A stretch of 64,000 nucleotides of DNA, taken from assembly GCF_003234445.2 (NCBI RefSeq), contig NZ_CP126269.1:1860001-1924000 (forward strand). Direction: 5' to 3'. Source of the stretch: Curtobacterium sp. MCLR17_036. GTDB taxonomy: Bacteria > Actinomycetota > Actinomycetes > Actinomycetales > Microbacteriaceae. The notes beneath the pieces were generated by a model, which worked only from the letters and a program-made list of their open reading frames with translations, had not been told where the DNA came from and made no database searches. Within the stretch, counting starts at the first letter, position 1. Each line of letters begins with the position of its first letter. The position numbers and the translations under genes are program-made. Below, in pieces: positions 1 to 10,725 of this stretch.

Positions 1-90
1 GGGGGGCGCCGCGGGTTCGACATCGAGGTCGCGCCGACGGACCTCGCGCGCGTCACCGACGCCGTCACGGCGCCGATCGCCCGGACCTGA
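1..90 (+). CDS. 3' end of an unidentified gene, truncated by the left edge
   Basis: Frame 1 is open from the first base to a TGA at 88-90 and gives 29 residues ending in FDIEVAPTDLARVTDAVTAPIART. The codon use, with G/C in almost every third position, looks coding. The fragment is too short to assign a family. The short CCCGGG inverted repeat at 118-134 follows it and could end its transcript. Confidence 0.4.
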   Translation, partial: GGRRGFDIEVAPTDLARVTDAVTAPIART

Positions 91-148
91 GTCGGGTCGC
101 CGCAAGTTTCTCCCGCACCCGGGAATGACCCGGGCCCTCCTGCGTTGC

Positions 149-169
149 ATTGAGTCGAAGGCACTCAAG
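149..169 (+). promoter_or_regulatory. HAIR element (HspR operator) upstream of the Clp ATPase gene
   Basis: ATTGAGT, seven bases, then ACTCAAG: 13 of the 14 arm positions match the HAIR consensus CTTGAGT-N7-ACTCAAG. HAIR is the operator of the heat-shock repressor HspR, known from Streptomyces and mycobacteria upstream of dnaK and clpB. It lies just before the AGGAGG ribosome site at 176-181 and the TTG start at 187, so it should place this chaperone gene under heat-shock repression. No hspR gene is visible in the window. Confidence 0.75.
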
Positions 170-186
170 TTCCCCAGGAGGTCCCT

Positions 187-2793
187 TTGCCAGACACGTT
201 CGGCCCGACCGGCAGCAACGACTCGTTCGACGAGTTCCTCGCCCGCCTGCTCGCGGCACAGCGCACCGGTGACCAGCAGCGCGTCCGCGCGTTCGGCCGA
301 CCGGTCGACATCACCCGGCTGCTCAGCCGCCGGACCCACGAGCTGCTCCAGCACACCGCCGAGTACGCGGTCGCGCAGGGCCAGCGCGAGGTCGACGCAC
401 TGCACGTCCTGCACGTGCTCGTCCGCACCGAACCGTTCGACGCCGTCGTGCGCTCCGCCGGGGTCGACCCCGAGCGCCTCGCCGACGAGATCGAACAGCG
501 CCTGCCGATGGCGCACGAACCGGTCGCCGAGCAGTCCGGTCGCCCGGCGCTGACCGCCACCGCGCAGCGCATCCTCGTCGAGGCGACGCAGGCCGCGCGC
601 GGCTTCGGCAGCACGTACACCGACCCCGAGCACGTCTTCTTCGCGCTCGTGATGGACCAGGAGACCGTGACCGGGCAGCTGCTCGCCAGCGCCGGCATCA
701 CCCCGCAGGTCATGCAGGACTACGCGGCACAGGCTGCCGCCGCCGCGAGAGAGGGGCGCCCCGTGCCCGGAACACCCGACACCGCCAGCAGCGATCAGGC
801 CACCGACGGCGACACCCCGACGCTCGACCAGTTCGGCACCGACCTCACCGCCCGTGCCCGTGACGGGCACGTCGACCCGGTGATCGGCCGCGCCGACGAG
901 ATCGAGCAGACCGTCGAGATCCTGCTCCGCCGCACCAAGAACAACCCGGTGCTGATCGGCGAGCCCGGTGTCGGCAAGACCGCGATCGTCGAGGGCCTCG
1001 CTCAGCGCATCGTCGACGGTGACGTCCCGGCCCTGCTGCAGGGCAAGCGGGTCGTCGCGCTCGACCTGCCCGGCATGCTCGCCGGCACCCGCTTCCGCGG
1101 CGACTTCGAGGAGCGCCTAACGAAGGCGATGGACGAGATCGCGGCGCACGCCGACGAGCTCATCGTCTTCGTCGACGAGCTGCACACCGTCGTCGGCGCC
1201 GGTGGCGGCGGCGAGGGCGGCTCGATGGACGCCGGCAACATCCTCAAGCCCCGGCTCGCCCGCGGCGACCTGCACCTGGTCGGCGCGACGACGCTGAACG
1301 AGTACCGCCGGATCGAGAAGGACGCCGCGCTCGAGCGCCGCTTCCAGCCCGTCACGGTGGGGGAGCCGACCGTCGAGGACGCCGTCGCGATCCTGACCGG
1401 CCTCGCCCCGCGCTACGAGGAGCACCACGGCGTCGTCTACACGCCCGAGGCACTCCGCGCCGCCGTCGAGCTCTCGCACCGGTACGTGACCGACCGGCAC
1501 CTGCCCGACAAGGCCATCGACCTCGTCGACCAGGCCGGTGCACGCCGTCGCCTCGCCCTGTCGGGCGACGTCGACGTCGACGCCCTGCGTGCGCAGGTCA
1601 CCGACCTGACGGCCCGCAAGGACCGCGCGGTCGCCGAGGAGCACTACGAGGAAGCGTCCGACCTGCGCGACGAGATCGTCGGACTGGAGGCCCGGATCAC
1701 CGCCGCCTCGTCGGCGGACGCCACCCGCGCCTCCCGTCCGGAATCCGCGGACACGTCGATCACGGAGGGTGACATCGCCGCCGTGGTGTCACGCGCCACC
1801 GGCATCCCGGTGACCCGCCTCGGTTCGGCCGACAAGACGCGGCTCGCCGCCCTCGAGTCCGAGCTGCACGACCGCGTCGTCGGCCAGGACGACGCCGTGC
1901 GGGCGATCGCAACCGCGGTGCGGCGCAGCCGGACCGGCATGGGCGACCCCCGTCGTCCGGTCGGCAGCTTCCTGTTCCTCGGCCCGACGGGCGTCGGCAA
2001 GACCGAACTCGCGAAGGCCCTCGCGTCGTCGCTGTTCGGTGACGAGTCCGCCATGCTCCGCTTCGACATGAGCGAGTTCGGCGAGCGCCACACGGTGTCC
2101 CGCCTGGTCGGTGCCCCTCCCGGGTACGTCGGCTACGACGAGGCCGGCCAGCTCACCGAGCGGGTCCGCCGCAACCCGTACTCGGTGATCCTGCTCGACG
2201 AGGTCGAGAAGGCCCACCCGGACGTCTTCAACCTGCTGCTGCAGGTGCTCGACGACGGCCGGCTCACCGACGGACAGGGGCGGACCGTGGACTTCCGGAA
2301 CACCGTCGTCATCATGACGTCGAACATCGGCTCGGAGTTCCTGGCCTCCCGCTCGGGAGCGCTCGGTTTCTCCCCGGTCGGCGCCACCGACGGGTACGCC
2401 GCGGACGACCTGCGGGCCCGCGTGATGGGCAAGCTCCGCGAGGCGATGCGGCCCGAGTTCATCAACCGCATCGACGAGATCGTGCTGTTCCGCAAGCTCG
2501 ACCGGTCCCAGATCGCGTCGATCGTGTCCCTGCTCCTGCAGGACACCGCGCTCCGGCTCGTCGCGCAGGACATGGTCCTGTCGGTGTCCGACGCCGCGGT
2601 CGACTGGCTCGCCGAGCACGGCTACGAGCCCGAGTACGGCGCCCGTCCGCTCCGCCGCCTCATCCAGCGCGAGGTCGACGACCGCATCGCGACCCTGGTG
2701 GTCGACGGCGCGGCCGGCGCGGGCGACACCGTGCGGATCGACGTCGCGGGCGACACCCTGACGGCGACCGTCGCGGAGCACGCGGCACTGTAG
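187..2793 (+). CDS. Clp/Hsp100 AAA+ ATPase, ClpC-like unfoldase subunit
   Basis: 868-residue class I Hsp100 ATPase that unfolds proteins for refolding or for ClpP degradation. An N-terminal Clp_N double repeat (about 1-150) is followed by AAA domain 1 with Walker A GEPGVGKT (258-265), a short UVR-like coiled coil around 480-510 and AAA domain 2 with Walker A GPTGVGKT (599-606). The short middle segment is ClpC-like, not the long M-domain of ClpB. A GALGF segment near residue 725 sits where ClpP-binding ATPases carry their LGF-type loop, so ClpP docking is plausible. The start is TTG at 187 with AGGAGG five bases upstream. The HAIR box immediately upstream predicts heat-shock control. The N-terminal sequence differs from housekeeping ClpC (usually MFERFTDRAR...), so this is probably a second, stress-type paralogue. 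Confidence 0.9.
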   Translation: MPDTFGPTGSNDSFDEFLARLLAAQRTGDQQRVRAFGRPVDITRLLSRRTHELLQHTAEYAVAQGQREVDALHVLHVLVRTEPFDAVVRSAGVDPERLADEIEQRLPMAHEPVAEQSGRPALTATAQRILVEATQAARGFGSTYTDPEHVFFALVMDQETVTGQLLASAGITPQVMQDYAAQAAAAAREGRPVPGTPDTASSDQATDGDTPTLDQFGTDLTARARDGHVDPVIGRADEIEQTVEILLRRTKNNPVLIGEPGVGKTAIVEGLAQRIVDGDVPALLQGKRVVALDLPGMLAGTRFRGDFEERLTKAMDEIAAHADELIVFVDELHTVVGAGGGGEGGSMDAGNILKPRLARGDLHLVGATTLNEYRRIEKDAALERRFQPVTVGEPTVEDAVAILTGLAPRYEEHHGVVYTPEALRAAVELSHRYVTDRHLPDKAIDLVDQAGARRRLALSGDVDVDALRAQVTDLTARKDRAVAEEHYEEASDLRDEIVGLEARITAASSADATRASRPESADTSITEGDIAAVVSRATGIPVTRLGSADKTRLAALESELHDRVVGQDDAVRAIATAVRRSRTGMGDPRRPVGSFLFLGPTGVGKTELAKALASSLFGDESAMLRFDMSEFGERHTVSRLVGAPPGYVGYDEAGQLTERVRRNPYSVILLDEVEKAHPDVFNLLLQVLDDGRLTDGQGRTVDFRNTVVIMTSNIGSEFLASRSGALGFSPVGATDGYAADDLRARVMGKLREAMRPEFINRIDEIVLFRKLDRSQIASIVSLLLQDTALRLVAQDMVLSVSDAAVDWLAEHGYEPEYGARPLRRLIQREVDDRIATLVVDGAAGAGDTVRIDVAGDTLTATVAEHAAL

Positions 2794-2818
2794 CGACACC
2801 GCCCGCACGGGCACCCGC

Positions 2819-2855
2819 ACGACGGCCCGGTACCGGTTCGGTACCGGGCCGTCGT
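2819..2855 (+). terminator. Hairpin terminator after the Clp ATPase gene
   Basis: A perfect 16-bp stem (arms 2819-2834 and 2840-2855) with a 5-nt loop lies 26 bp past the stop codon. There is no T-tract, as is usual for high-GC actinobacterial terminators. Confidence 0.75.
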
Positions 2856-2919
2856 CGTGTCCGCGGGGCGCGGCCCCGGTATTCGCGAATGCAATTCCGG
2901 AAGAATGTGCGGGAAAGGC

Positions 2920-2949
2920 TTGCGCTCGGGAATGTCGTGCGGATAGTGT
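2920..2949 (+). promoter_or_regulatory. Putative sigma-A promoter for the short ORF at 3006
   Basis: TTGCGC (2920-2925) and TAGTGT (2944-2949) are separated by 18 bp. The surrounding 2880-2960 stretch is visibly poorer in GC than its neighbours. Transcription should begin near 2956, about 50 nt upstream of the short ORF. Confidence 0.4.
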
Positions 2950-3005
2950 TCGAGCGTCGCGAAAGCCAGCGACCCGAACAGCTCGAGACCGAAAGGGGGC
3001 CGACC

Positions 3006-3077
3006 ATGATGATTCCTGCAACCACTCCGTTCCGTGGAATGCGTGGCCGCGTCGGTACCCCGTTCCGCGTCCGCTGA
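3006..3077 (+). CDS. Possible 23-residue small protein or leader peptide
   Basis: ATG at 3006, six bases after the purine-rich stretch GAAAGGGGG (2991-2999), opens a 23-codon frame that is basic and rich in Arg, Gly and Pro (MMIPATTPFRGMRGRVGTPF plus three residues). A promoter-like element lies upstream and a hairpin follows the stop by 35 nt, so the unit looks like an independent short transcript. I recognise no family. It could be a small protein, a translated leader, or chance. The overlapping longer frame from 2889 has no ribosome site. Confidence 0.35.
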   Translation: MMIPATTPFRGMRGRVGTPFRVR

Positions 3078-3111
3078 CCCGGGGCGTCCGACTCCCTCCC
3101 GACATCTCCGT

Positions 3112-3133
3112 CCGCTGACCTCGTCGTCAGCGG
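3112..3133 (+). terminator. Short hairpin after the 23-codon ORF
   Basis: CCGCTGAC (3112-3119), a 6-nt loop, then GTCAGCGG (3126-3133): an 8-bp perfect stem that may end or attenuate the short transcript beginning near 2956. The CCGCTGAC arm also occurs at 3071-3078, overlapping the stop codon of the ORF. Confidence 0.35.
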
Positions 3134-3430
3134 ACCTCCCGTACCGAGCCGATCGCAGGCCGATCGCGCTCCGGTCGCGGCGGACCCACCGATCACCGGT
3201 CGACCCGTCGTCGCACACCTGACGTGCGACGGTCGGTCGACGACGATCGGGGTCCGACGGTGTCGAGGAGCAGTCTGACGCTCGCGGTCCGTGCATTCCC
3301 GTACCGCACCGTCCGGCATTCCCTGACGGTCGCGGCGCGCATTCCTGCGCATTCCCGTCGTCGCCCGACGACGGGTGTTTCCGTCGTGCCCGCGTGCCGG
3401 GCAGCTCCGTCGTGCCCGAAAGGCATCATC

Positions 3431-3667
3431 GTGTCCGTCAAGACCACCACCCGTCCACCCGATCTCCACCCGGCGCCGCGCCGGGTCTCCCTCGCCGACC
3501 GACTCGCGCTCCGCGTCGGTCTGGCCCTCATCATCTGGAGCCGCCGCACCCGCCGGGTCCGGCCGCGACTCGACCCGTCGACGCTCCTCCGCCTGCAGCG
3601 CGAACGGCAAGCCCGCGAGGACCGCTGGCTGCAGCAGGCCGCCGCCCCACTGCGCCAGTGGCGGTGA
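3431..3667 (+). CDS. Small basic hypothetical protein, 78 residues
   Basis: The GTG start at 3431 follows a GAAAGG ribosome site (3419-3424). The protein is short and very basic: a disordered N-terminus (SVKTTTRPPDLHPAPRR), one hydrophobic helix (LADRLALRVGLALIIWS) and an Arg/Gln-rich tail ending in QWR. The charge and single helix suggest a membrane-anchored or nucleic-acid-binding small protein, but I cannot assign a family. The frame is open further upstream, but that part lacks a plausible ribosome site. The region before it (3285-3355) contains four copies of GCATTCC. Confidence 0.55.
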   Translation: MSVKTTTRPPDLHPAPRRVSLADRLALRVGLALIIWSRRTRRVRPRLDPSTLLRLQRERQAREDRWLQQAAAPLRQWR

Positions 3668-3728
3668 CGGCGGCACCGTGGTGCTGCTCGCGTCGGACTG
3701 CGGGCGCCGCGGCGGTCGGGTGCTCGGG

Positions 3729-4128
3729 TGCAGTTCCGCGCGTCGGGAGCTGTTCCGCGCGTGGTGAGGCGTTTCGCGCGTAGGAGGCCGTTCCTTCCGG
3801 CCCCCTACGCGCGGTTCCGCTTCCTATGCCGCGCGCGATGGGACAGAACGTGTGCGGCGGGGGTGAGGCGTGCCTCCAGAGCCCGTCGCCGGCTCGTTGG
3901 TAGTCCGTTCCTTCCGGCCTCCTACGCGCGGTTCCGCTTCCCGTGCCGCACGCGATGGGACGGAAAGTGCGCGGCGGGGGTGGGCCGTGCCTCCCTCGTC
4001 CGTCGCCGTCGGCGGTCTCGCGCATGGTGAGCTGTTCCGCGCGTGGGCAGCCGTTCGTTCCTGCTCCCGACGCGCGGTTCTGCTTCCCATGCCGCGTGCG
4101 ATGGGACGGAACGTGCGCGGCGGGGGTG
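3729..4128 (+). repeat. Repeat family R1, left cluster (three diverged copies, + orientation)
   Basis: Three imperfect copies end at GATGGGA (3837, 3954 and 4100; spacings 117 and 146 bp). Each carries TTYCGCGCGT-type elements, then ACGCGCGGTTCCGCTTCC, a TGCCGCGYGCGATGGGAC segment and a GCGGCGGGGGTG tail. In the first copy CGCGCGTAGGAGGCC pairs with GGCCCCCTACGCGCG to give a strong hairpin. The core matches, in reverse complement, the tandem repeats at 51640-52262. Frames that read through it shift between copies, so I do not call a protein. The stretch between the 78-residue gene and apt holds nothing else that I can see. Confidence 0.75.
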
Positions 4129-4302
4129 ACGACGACCACCGCACGACCGGAGTCACCTCGAACCACGCCGTCGCACGGGCCGACGTGACCTCTGTCGTGC
4201 GCAGCGCATCCGCGCCAGGCGCTGCACCGGGACCGGCCTGTGCGTCCGCACCCGCGCGGCCACCGTGTCGGACGCACCCCGGGCCTCCCGTACCGTTGTC
4301 GG

Positions 4303-4845
4303 GTGACCGAAACCGCAGCTGCACTCGTCGAACGCCTCACCGCCCTCGTGCCGGACTTCCCGAAGCCGGGGGTGCTGTTCCGCGACGTGACGCCGGTGTT
4401 CTCGGACGCCGTCGCGTTCGGCCGCGTGTGCGAGGCACTCGCAGCACCGTTCGCGGTGGGGGCCGGGTTCGACGCCGTCGCCGGCATCGAGGCCCGGGGC
4501 TTCGCCCTCGCCGGCGGCATCGCCGCCCAGCACCAGGTCGGCGTGCTGACCGTGCGGAAGGCCGGCAAGCTGCCCGGCGAGGTGCTCAGCGAGCAGTACG
4601 CGCTCGAGTACGGCGAGGCCGAGCTCGAGCTCCGGCCCGGGCAGCTGCCCGCCGGCACCCGCGTGCTCGTGGTGGACGACGTGCTCGCCACCGGGGGGAC
4701 CGGAGCCGCCACCATCACGCTGCTCGAACGCGCCGGCTACCAGGCGATCGGCTTCGCCGCGCTGCTCGAGCTCGACGGGCTGTCCGGGCGCGAGCGGCTC
4801 GAGCCGCGCCTGCCCGTCGCGACGCTCGGTGCCGTCCCGGCCTGA
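4303..4845 (+). CDS. apt: Adenine phosphoribosyltransferase
   Basis: 180-residue purine-salvage enzyme that converts adenine and PRPP to AMP and diphosphate. The type I phosphoribosyltransferase signature VLVVDDVLATGGTG (around 124-137) binds PRPP, and the N-terminal PDFPKPGVLFRDVTPVF is typical of Apt. The start is the GTG at 4303. TACCGT at 4291-4296 sits seven bases before it and there is no ribosome site, so the message may be leaderless. In many actinobacteria apt lies between secF and rel; here it is about 14 kb away beside thrS, and a rhodanese gene occupies the usual place. Confidence 0.92.
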   Translation: MTETAAALVERLTALVPDFPKPGVLFRDVTPVFSDAVAFGRVCEALAAPFAVGAGFDAVAGIEARGFALAGGIAAQHQVGVLTVRKAGKLPGEVLSEQYALEYGEAELELRPGQLPAGTRVLVVDDVLATGGTGAATITLLERAGYQAIGFAALLELDGLSGRERLEPRLPVATLGAVPA

Positions 4846-4920
4846 TTGCACAGGCGCGTTCGCGGGCCCCGCGTGCGCACTAGTCTTGACGCACCAATTC
4901 GATCGAGGAGTCCCATCATC

Positions 4921-6941
<2,021 letters not shown>

Positions 6942-6942
<1 letters not shown>

Positions 6943-7670
6943 TGACCATCCCAGGAGGCACGGATCCCGTCCCCGGGACCGGTCGCGTCGACGACGTGGC
7001 CGGTCCCGGCGCGCGGGCCGCTTCCGACACGTCGGTCCCGGTCGGTGCGTCGGACCCGACCGGTGCGCCGGACCTGATCGGCGCGGCTGGTCCGGCTGGT
7101 GCCGGCGCGGCCGGTGACCCGCTCGTGATCCGCGACGCCGCGACCGGCGCCGCGGTGCCGGACGCGTTCCAGCGGCTCTGGAACCCGCACCGGATGGCGT
7201 ACATCGACGCCGGCCGCGAGGGCGAGGGCCGCGGGCACCGCGACGACTGCCCGTTCTGCGAGGCGCCGCACAAGTCCGACGAGGACGCCCTCATCGTCGC
7301 GCGCGGCGAGCACGCCTACGTCCTGCTCAACCTGTTCCCGTACAACAGCGGCCACCTGCTCGTGTGCCCGTACCGGCACGTCCCGCTCTACGACGAGGCC
7401 ACCCCGGACGAGCTGCGCGAGATGGGGGAGCTCACGCAGACCGCGATGCGGGTGCTCCGGCAGGTGTCCCACTGCGACGGCTTCAACATCGGCATGAACC
7501 AGGGCGAGGTCGCCGGAGCGGGCATCGCCGCGCACCTGCACCAGCACATCGTGCCGCGGTGGGCGTCCGACGCGAACTTCTTCCCGATCATCGCCCGGAC
7601 GAAGTCGATGTCGCAGATGCTCGGCGAGACCCGCCGACTCGTCGCCGAGGGCTGGCCCGCACAGCACTAG
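6942..7670 (+). CDS. HIT-family nucleotide hydrolase or transferase
   Basis: 242-residue histidine-triad protein. The triad HLHQHIVP (198-205) is the nucleotide-phosphate active site, and DDCPFCEAPHKSDE near residue 105 is the N-terminal Cys-containing region of Ap4A phosphorylase-like HIT proteins. The first 55 residues are low-complexity Ala/Gly/Pro/Asp with no predicted fold, so the true start could lie further downstream. ATG at 6942 overlaps the thrS stop. The substrate is probably a dinucleoside polyphosphate or adenylylated compound, by family analogy. In related genomes a HIT gene commonly follows thrS. Confidence 0.88.
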
Positions 7671-7673
7671 ACT
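7668..7673 (+). promoter_or_regulatory. -10 element of pdxS, overlapping the HIT stop codon
   Basis: TAGACT begins with the TAG stop codon of the HIT gene and lies nine bases before the pdxS ATG. No ribosome site is present, so the pdxST message is probably leaderless or nearly so. Confidence 0.5.
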
Positions 7674-7682
7674 GTCGGCATC

Positions 7683-8603
7683 ATGAGCGACAGCAGCAGC
7701 ACCCCGAGCACCCCCGGCACCTCGATCACCGGCTCCGACCGCGTCAAGCGCGGACTCGCGGAGATGCTCAAGGGCGGCGTCATCATGGACGTCGTCGACG
7801 CCGAGCAGGCCCGCATCGCGGAAGAGGCCGGCGCGACCGCCGTCATGGCCCTCGAGCGCGTCCCCGCCGACATCCGCGCCCAGGGCGGCGTGGCCCGCAT
7901 GTCCGACCCGTCGATGATCGAGGAGATCATCGCCGCCGTGTCGATCCCGGTCATGGCGAAGGCCCGCATCGGTCACTTCGTCGAGGCCCAGGTCCTGCAG
8001 GAGCTCGGCGTCGACTACATCGACGAGTCCGAGGTCCTGTCGCCGGCCGACTACGTCAACCACATCGACAAGTGGAAGTTCACCACCCCCTTCGTCTGCG
8101 GTGCCACCAACCTGGGCGAGGCGCTCCGTCGCATCACCGAGGGCGCGGCGATGATCCGTTCCAAGGGCGAGGCCGGCACGGGTGACGTGTCCGAGGCCAC
8201 GAAGCACATCCGCACGATCAGCAAGGAGATCGCGGCGCTGCGCAACCTCAAGGAGGACGAGCTCTACGTCGCCGCGAAGGAGCTCCAGGCTCCGATCGAC
8301 GTCGTGCAGGAGGTCGCCCGCACCGGCAAGCTCCCCGTCGTGCTCTTCACCGCCGGCGGTGTCGCCACCCCGGCCGACGCCGCGATGATGATGCAGCTCG
8401 GTGCCGACGGCGTGTTCGTCGGGTCCGGCATCTTCAAGTCCGGCGACCCGGCCAAGCGTGCCGCGGCGATCGTCAAGGCCGTCACCTTCCACGACGACCC
8501 GAAGGTCATCGCCGAGGTGTCCCGCGGGCTGGGCGAGGCGATGGTCGGCATCAACGTCGCCGACGTCCCTGCGCCGCACCGTCTCGCCGAGCGCGGCTGG
8601 TGA
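7683..8603 (+). CDS. pdxS: Pyridoxal 5'-phosphate synthase, synthase subunit PdxS
   Basis: 306-residue (beta/alpha)8-barrel subunit of the DXP-independent vitamin B6 pathway. It joins ribose 5-phosphate, glyceraldehyde 3-phosphate and ammonia to make PLP. The lysine that binds ribose phosphate is K93 in MAKARIGH; the second lysine region [14 protein letters not shown] and the [11 protein letters not shown] phosphate loop are also intact. The N-terminal 18 Ser/Thr/Pro-rich residues are a usual actinobacterial extension. GTGA overlap with pdxT links it to its ammonia-supplying partner. Confidence 0.97.
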   Translation: MSDSSSTPSTPGTSITGSDRVKRGLAEMLKGGVIMDVVDAEQARIAEEAGATAVMALERVPADIRAQGGVARMSDPSMIEEIIAAVSIPVMAKARIGHFVEAQVLQELGVDYIDESEVLSPADYVNHIDKWKFTTPFVCGATNLGEALRRITEGAAMIRSKGEAGTGDVSEATKHIRTISKEIAALRNLKEDELYVAAKELQAPIDVVQEVARTGKLPVVLFTAGGVATPADAAMMMQLGADGVFVGSGIFKSGDPAKRAAAIVKAVTFHDDPKVIAEVSRGLGEAMVGINVADVPAPHRLAERGW

Positions 8604-9193
8604 GTGCCCGGCCCCGCATCGGGGTCCTCGCGCTGCAGGGCGACTTCCGTGAGCACATCGCGTCGTTGACCGAGCTCGGCGCCGACGTGGTGCCGCTCCG
8701 TCGACCGGAGGAGATCGCGTCGCTCGACGGCGTCGTGGTCCCCGGCGGCGAGTCGAGCGTGATGGACAAGCTGTCCCGCGCGTTCGGCGTCGCTGCGCCG
8801 CTGTCCGAGGCGATCCGCGGGGGACTGCCGACGTACGGCACGTGTGCCGGCATGATCATGCTGTCGTCGCGGATCGCCGCCGGGATCCCGGGGCAGCAGA
8901 CGCTCGACGTGCTCGACACCACCGTGCGGCGCAACGCGTTCGGCGCACAGAACGACTCGTTCGAGACCGACATCCCGATGCCGGACCTCGGAGAGGCGCC
9001 GGTGCACGCGGTCTTCATCCGCGCGCCGGTGGTCGAGCAGCACGGCGACGACGTGCACGTGCTCGGTGCCCTGCCGGACGGCCAGGTGGTCGCGGTGCAG
9101 CAGGGCAACGTCATCGCGAGTGCGTTCCACCCGGAGGTCGCTGGCGAGGACCGCTTCCACCGGCGCTTCCTGGACCTGGTCCGCACGGCCTGA
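8600..9193 (+). CDS. pdxT: Pyridoxal 5'-phosphate synthase, glutaminase subunit PdxT
   Basis: 197-residue class I glutamine amidotransferase that releases ammonia from glutamine and passes it to PdxS in the 12+12 PLP synthase complex. The triad is visible: nucleophile C82 in GTCAGM and H177/E179 in FHPEV, with the oxyanion segment VVPGGESS near 47-54. The GTG start at 8600 overlaps the pdxS stop (GTGA), a tightly coupled pair. PLP serves the deoC-to-trp metabolism of the cell generally; no other B6 gene is nearby. Confidence 0.96.
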   Translation: MSARPRIGVLALQGDFREHIASLTELGADVVPLRRPEEIASLDGVVVPGGESSVMDKLSRAFGVAAPLSEAIRGGLPTYGTCAGMIMLSSRIAAGIPGQQTLDVLDTTVRRNAFGAQNDSFETDIPMPDLGEAPVHAVFIRAPVVEQHGDDVHVLGALPDGQVVAVQQGNVIASAFHPEVAGEDRFHRRFLDLVRTA

Positions 9194-9267
9194 GCGCAGA
9201 GCTCCGCCGCGCACAGCAGGGCCGGGTACCGAACAACGAGCACCGAGGGGCTGGCCCCGACCGACGG

Positions 9268-10725
9268 TCAGACGACGCCGAGCGCCGTCGCGACCTGCAT
9301 GCCGACGGCGCCCACCGCCGCAGCGGCGAACACGCCCGCGAGCACGGCGTCCACCACGGCCCGCGGTCGGCGCCGTCCGCCCGCAGCGCGCAGGAGCTCC
9401 GCCGAGAACCGGAAGACGAACACCCGCGCGGCCAGCAGGAGCGGCACCGACCACGCCGCCCAGGAGCCGACGGACGGCGCCGACAGGGCGACGAGGAGCC
9501 ACGCGGCGAGGGCTGCCAGGCCGCTGAGGAGCGCTCCGGTCCGATCGCTGTCGTCCTCGCGGCGGCGCCCCCGGTCGGCGACCGGTCCGGTCCACAACCC
9601 CGATCGCACCTGGGTCCGTCGACGGGCGATCGTGACTCCGCTCCGCGCGGCCGATTCGAGCAGGAGCGCGACGGCGAGGGCGGCGACGAGCGCGGCGACG
9701 GCGTCTCCGTCCGGTGGCACGATCCCGGCGAGCAGCACCACCGCGATGCCGGTGCCGGCGATCCACGTGACGGCGGTCAGCACGAGGACGACCGGCACGA
9801 GCGGGATGCGACGCGCGGTCCGGCGGAGGAGGCCGCGGGGGAAGGTCACGAACGAGTTCACCTCGGCCACCAGCACCCAGAGGGCCACGATCCCGGTGAC
9901 CGCCCAGCCGAGGACCTTCGTCACCACGTTCGCGCCGCCGCCCGCCGCGACGTGTGCGCCGAGGACCGAGGCGAGCAGCAGCCAGGTGACGATCGCCACC
10001 GGGATGGACACGAGGTTCCAGACCCCGTGGTCCACCCGGCGCAGGGCCTCCCACGACGTCGGGTGCTGCGCGAGCACCTGCGCCGCGTTGGCGACCCGCC
10101 CCGGCGCGTGCATCGCGGATCCCGCCGCGAGCATCACCCACTCGTTGTTCGGGTCGAGTTCGAGGGCGCGGTCGAGGGCAGCCGTCGCCTGCGGCCGGTA
10201 GGTCTCGTCCGTCCAGGACAGGGCGCGGTAGCACCCGGCGGCGTCGGCGAGGAGCACAGCGTCGTGCGGGGCGAGTTCGAGTGCCCGGTCGAGGGCGGCC
10301 GCGGCCCGAGGCACGTCGGCGAGGGGCCAGATCTGCTCCTCGGTGATGGTGCGCTTGGCCCGGGACCACCGGGTGTGCGCGAAGGCCCAGAGCAGGTGCG
10401 CCTGCGCCCAGTCGGGGCTGCGGTCGAGCAGCCGGTCGGCAGCGCGCTTCGCCTCGAGCCGCTCGTTCGTGTCGAGGAGCGCGTTGAGCCGGGTCCACAT
10501 CGCGCCGGCGTGCTCGGGGTCGATCGCCAGCGCGCGTTCCGCGGCGACCCGGCTCGCCGCGTGGTCGTGCCGCGCCCGTTCCGCTCGGGCGAGCATCGCC
10601 CAGAGCCGCACGTCGTCCGGTGCGCCGGCGACCGCCGCCGTGAGCACCGTCCTGGCCTCGTCGGGGCGCCCGAACCCGAGCAGGGCGTCCGCGCGTTCGA
10701 CGACGACGTCGACGGCGTCCGACAT
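9268..10725 (-). CDS. TPR-repeat membrane protein, partner of the adjacent AAA ATPase
   Basis: 485 residues. The N-terminal 225 residues carry tetratricopeptide-like helices (for example ARTVLTAAVAGAPDD, AAERALAIDPEHAG, AALDRALELDPNNEW). The C-terminal half has about six membrane helices (236-259, 272-290, 308-335, 342-358, 398-437, 457-483) separated by basic loops, including RGRRREDDSDR near 386. The TPR domain is presumably cytoplasmic. The ATG start overlaps the stop of the upstream AAA ATPase gene (TGATG), so the two are co-translated. I know the architecture from other actinobacteria but not a function. The pair is inserted on the minus strand in an otherwise plus-strand housekeeping block. 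Confidence 0.8.
   Translation of the reverse strand: MSDAVDVVVERADALLGFGRPDEARTVLTAAVAGAPDDVRLWAMLARAERARHDHAASRVAAERALAIDPEHAGAMWTRLNALLDTNERLEAKRAADRLLDRSPDWAQAHLLWAFAHTRWSRAKRTITEEQIWPLADVPRAAAALDRALELAPHDAVLLADAAGCYRALSWTDETYRPQATAALDRALELDPNNEWVMLAAGSAMHAPGRVANAAQVLAQHPTSWEALRRVDHGVWNLVSIPVAIVTWLLLASVLGAHVAAGGGANVVTKVLGWAVTGIVALWVLVAEVNSFVTFPRGLLRRTARRIPLVPVVLVLTAVTWIAGTGIAVVLLAGIVPPDGDAVAALVAALAVALLLESAARSGVTIARRRTQVRSGLWTGPVADRGRRREDDSDRTGALLSGLAALAAWLLVALSAPSVGSWAAWSVPLLLAARVFVFRFSAELLRAAGGRRRPRAVVDAVLAGVFAAAAVGAVGMQVATALGVV

Noticed and set aside
3531..4718. 395-residue minus-strand frame over the R1 left cluster and apt
   Set aside because: It runs antisense through apt and the repeats, is low-complexity Arg/Ala/Thr, and has no promoter or ribosome site.
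4846..4920. Start of ThrS at 4846
   Set aside because: The extra 25 residues are not like ThrS, and a GAGGAG site precedes the GTG at 4921.
4846..4920. T-box or other riboswitch before thrS
   Set aside because: The 75-bp leader is too short for a T-box and shows no specifier or TGGNACCGCG-type antiterminator.
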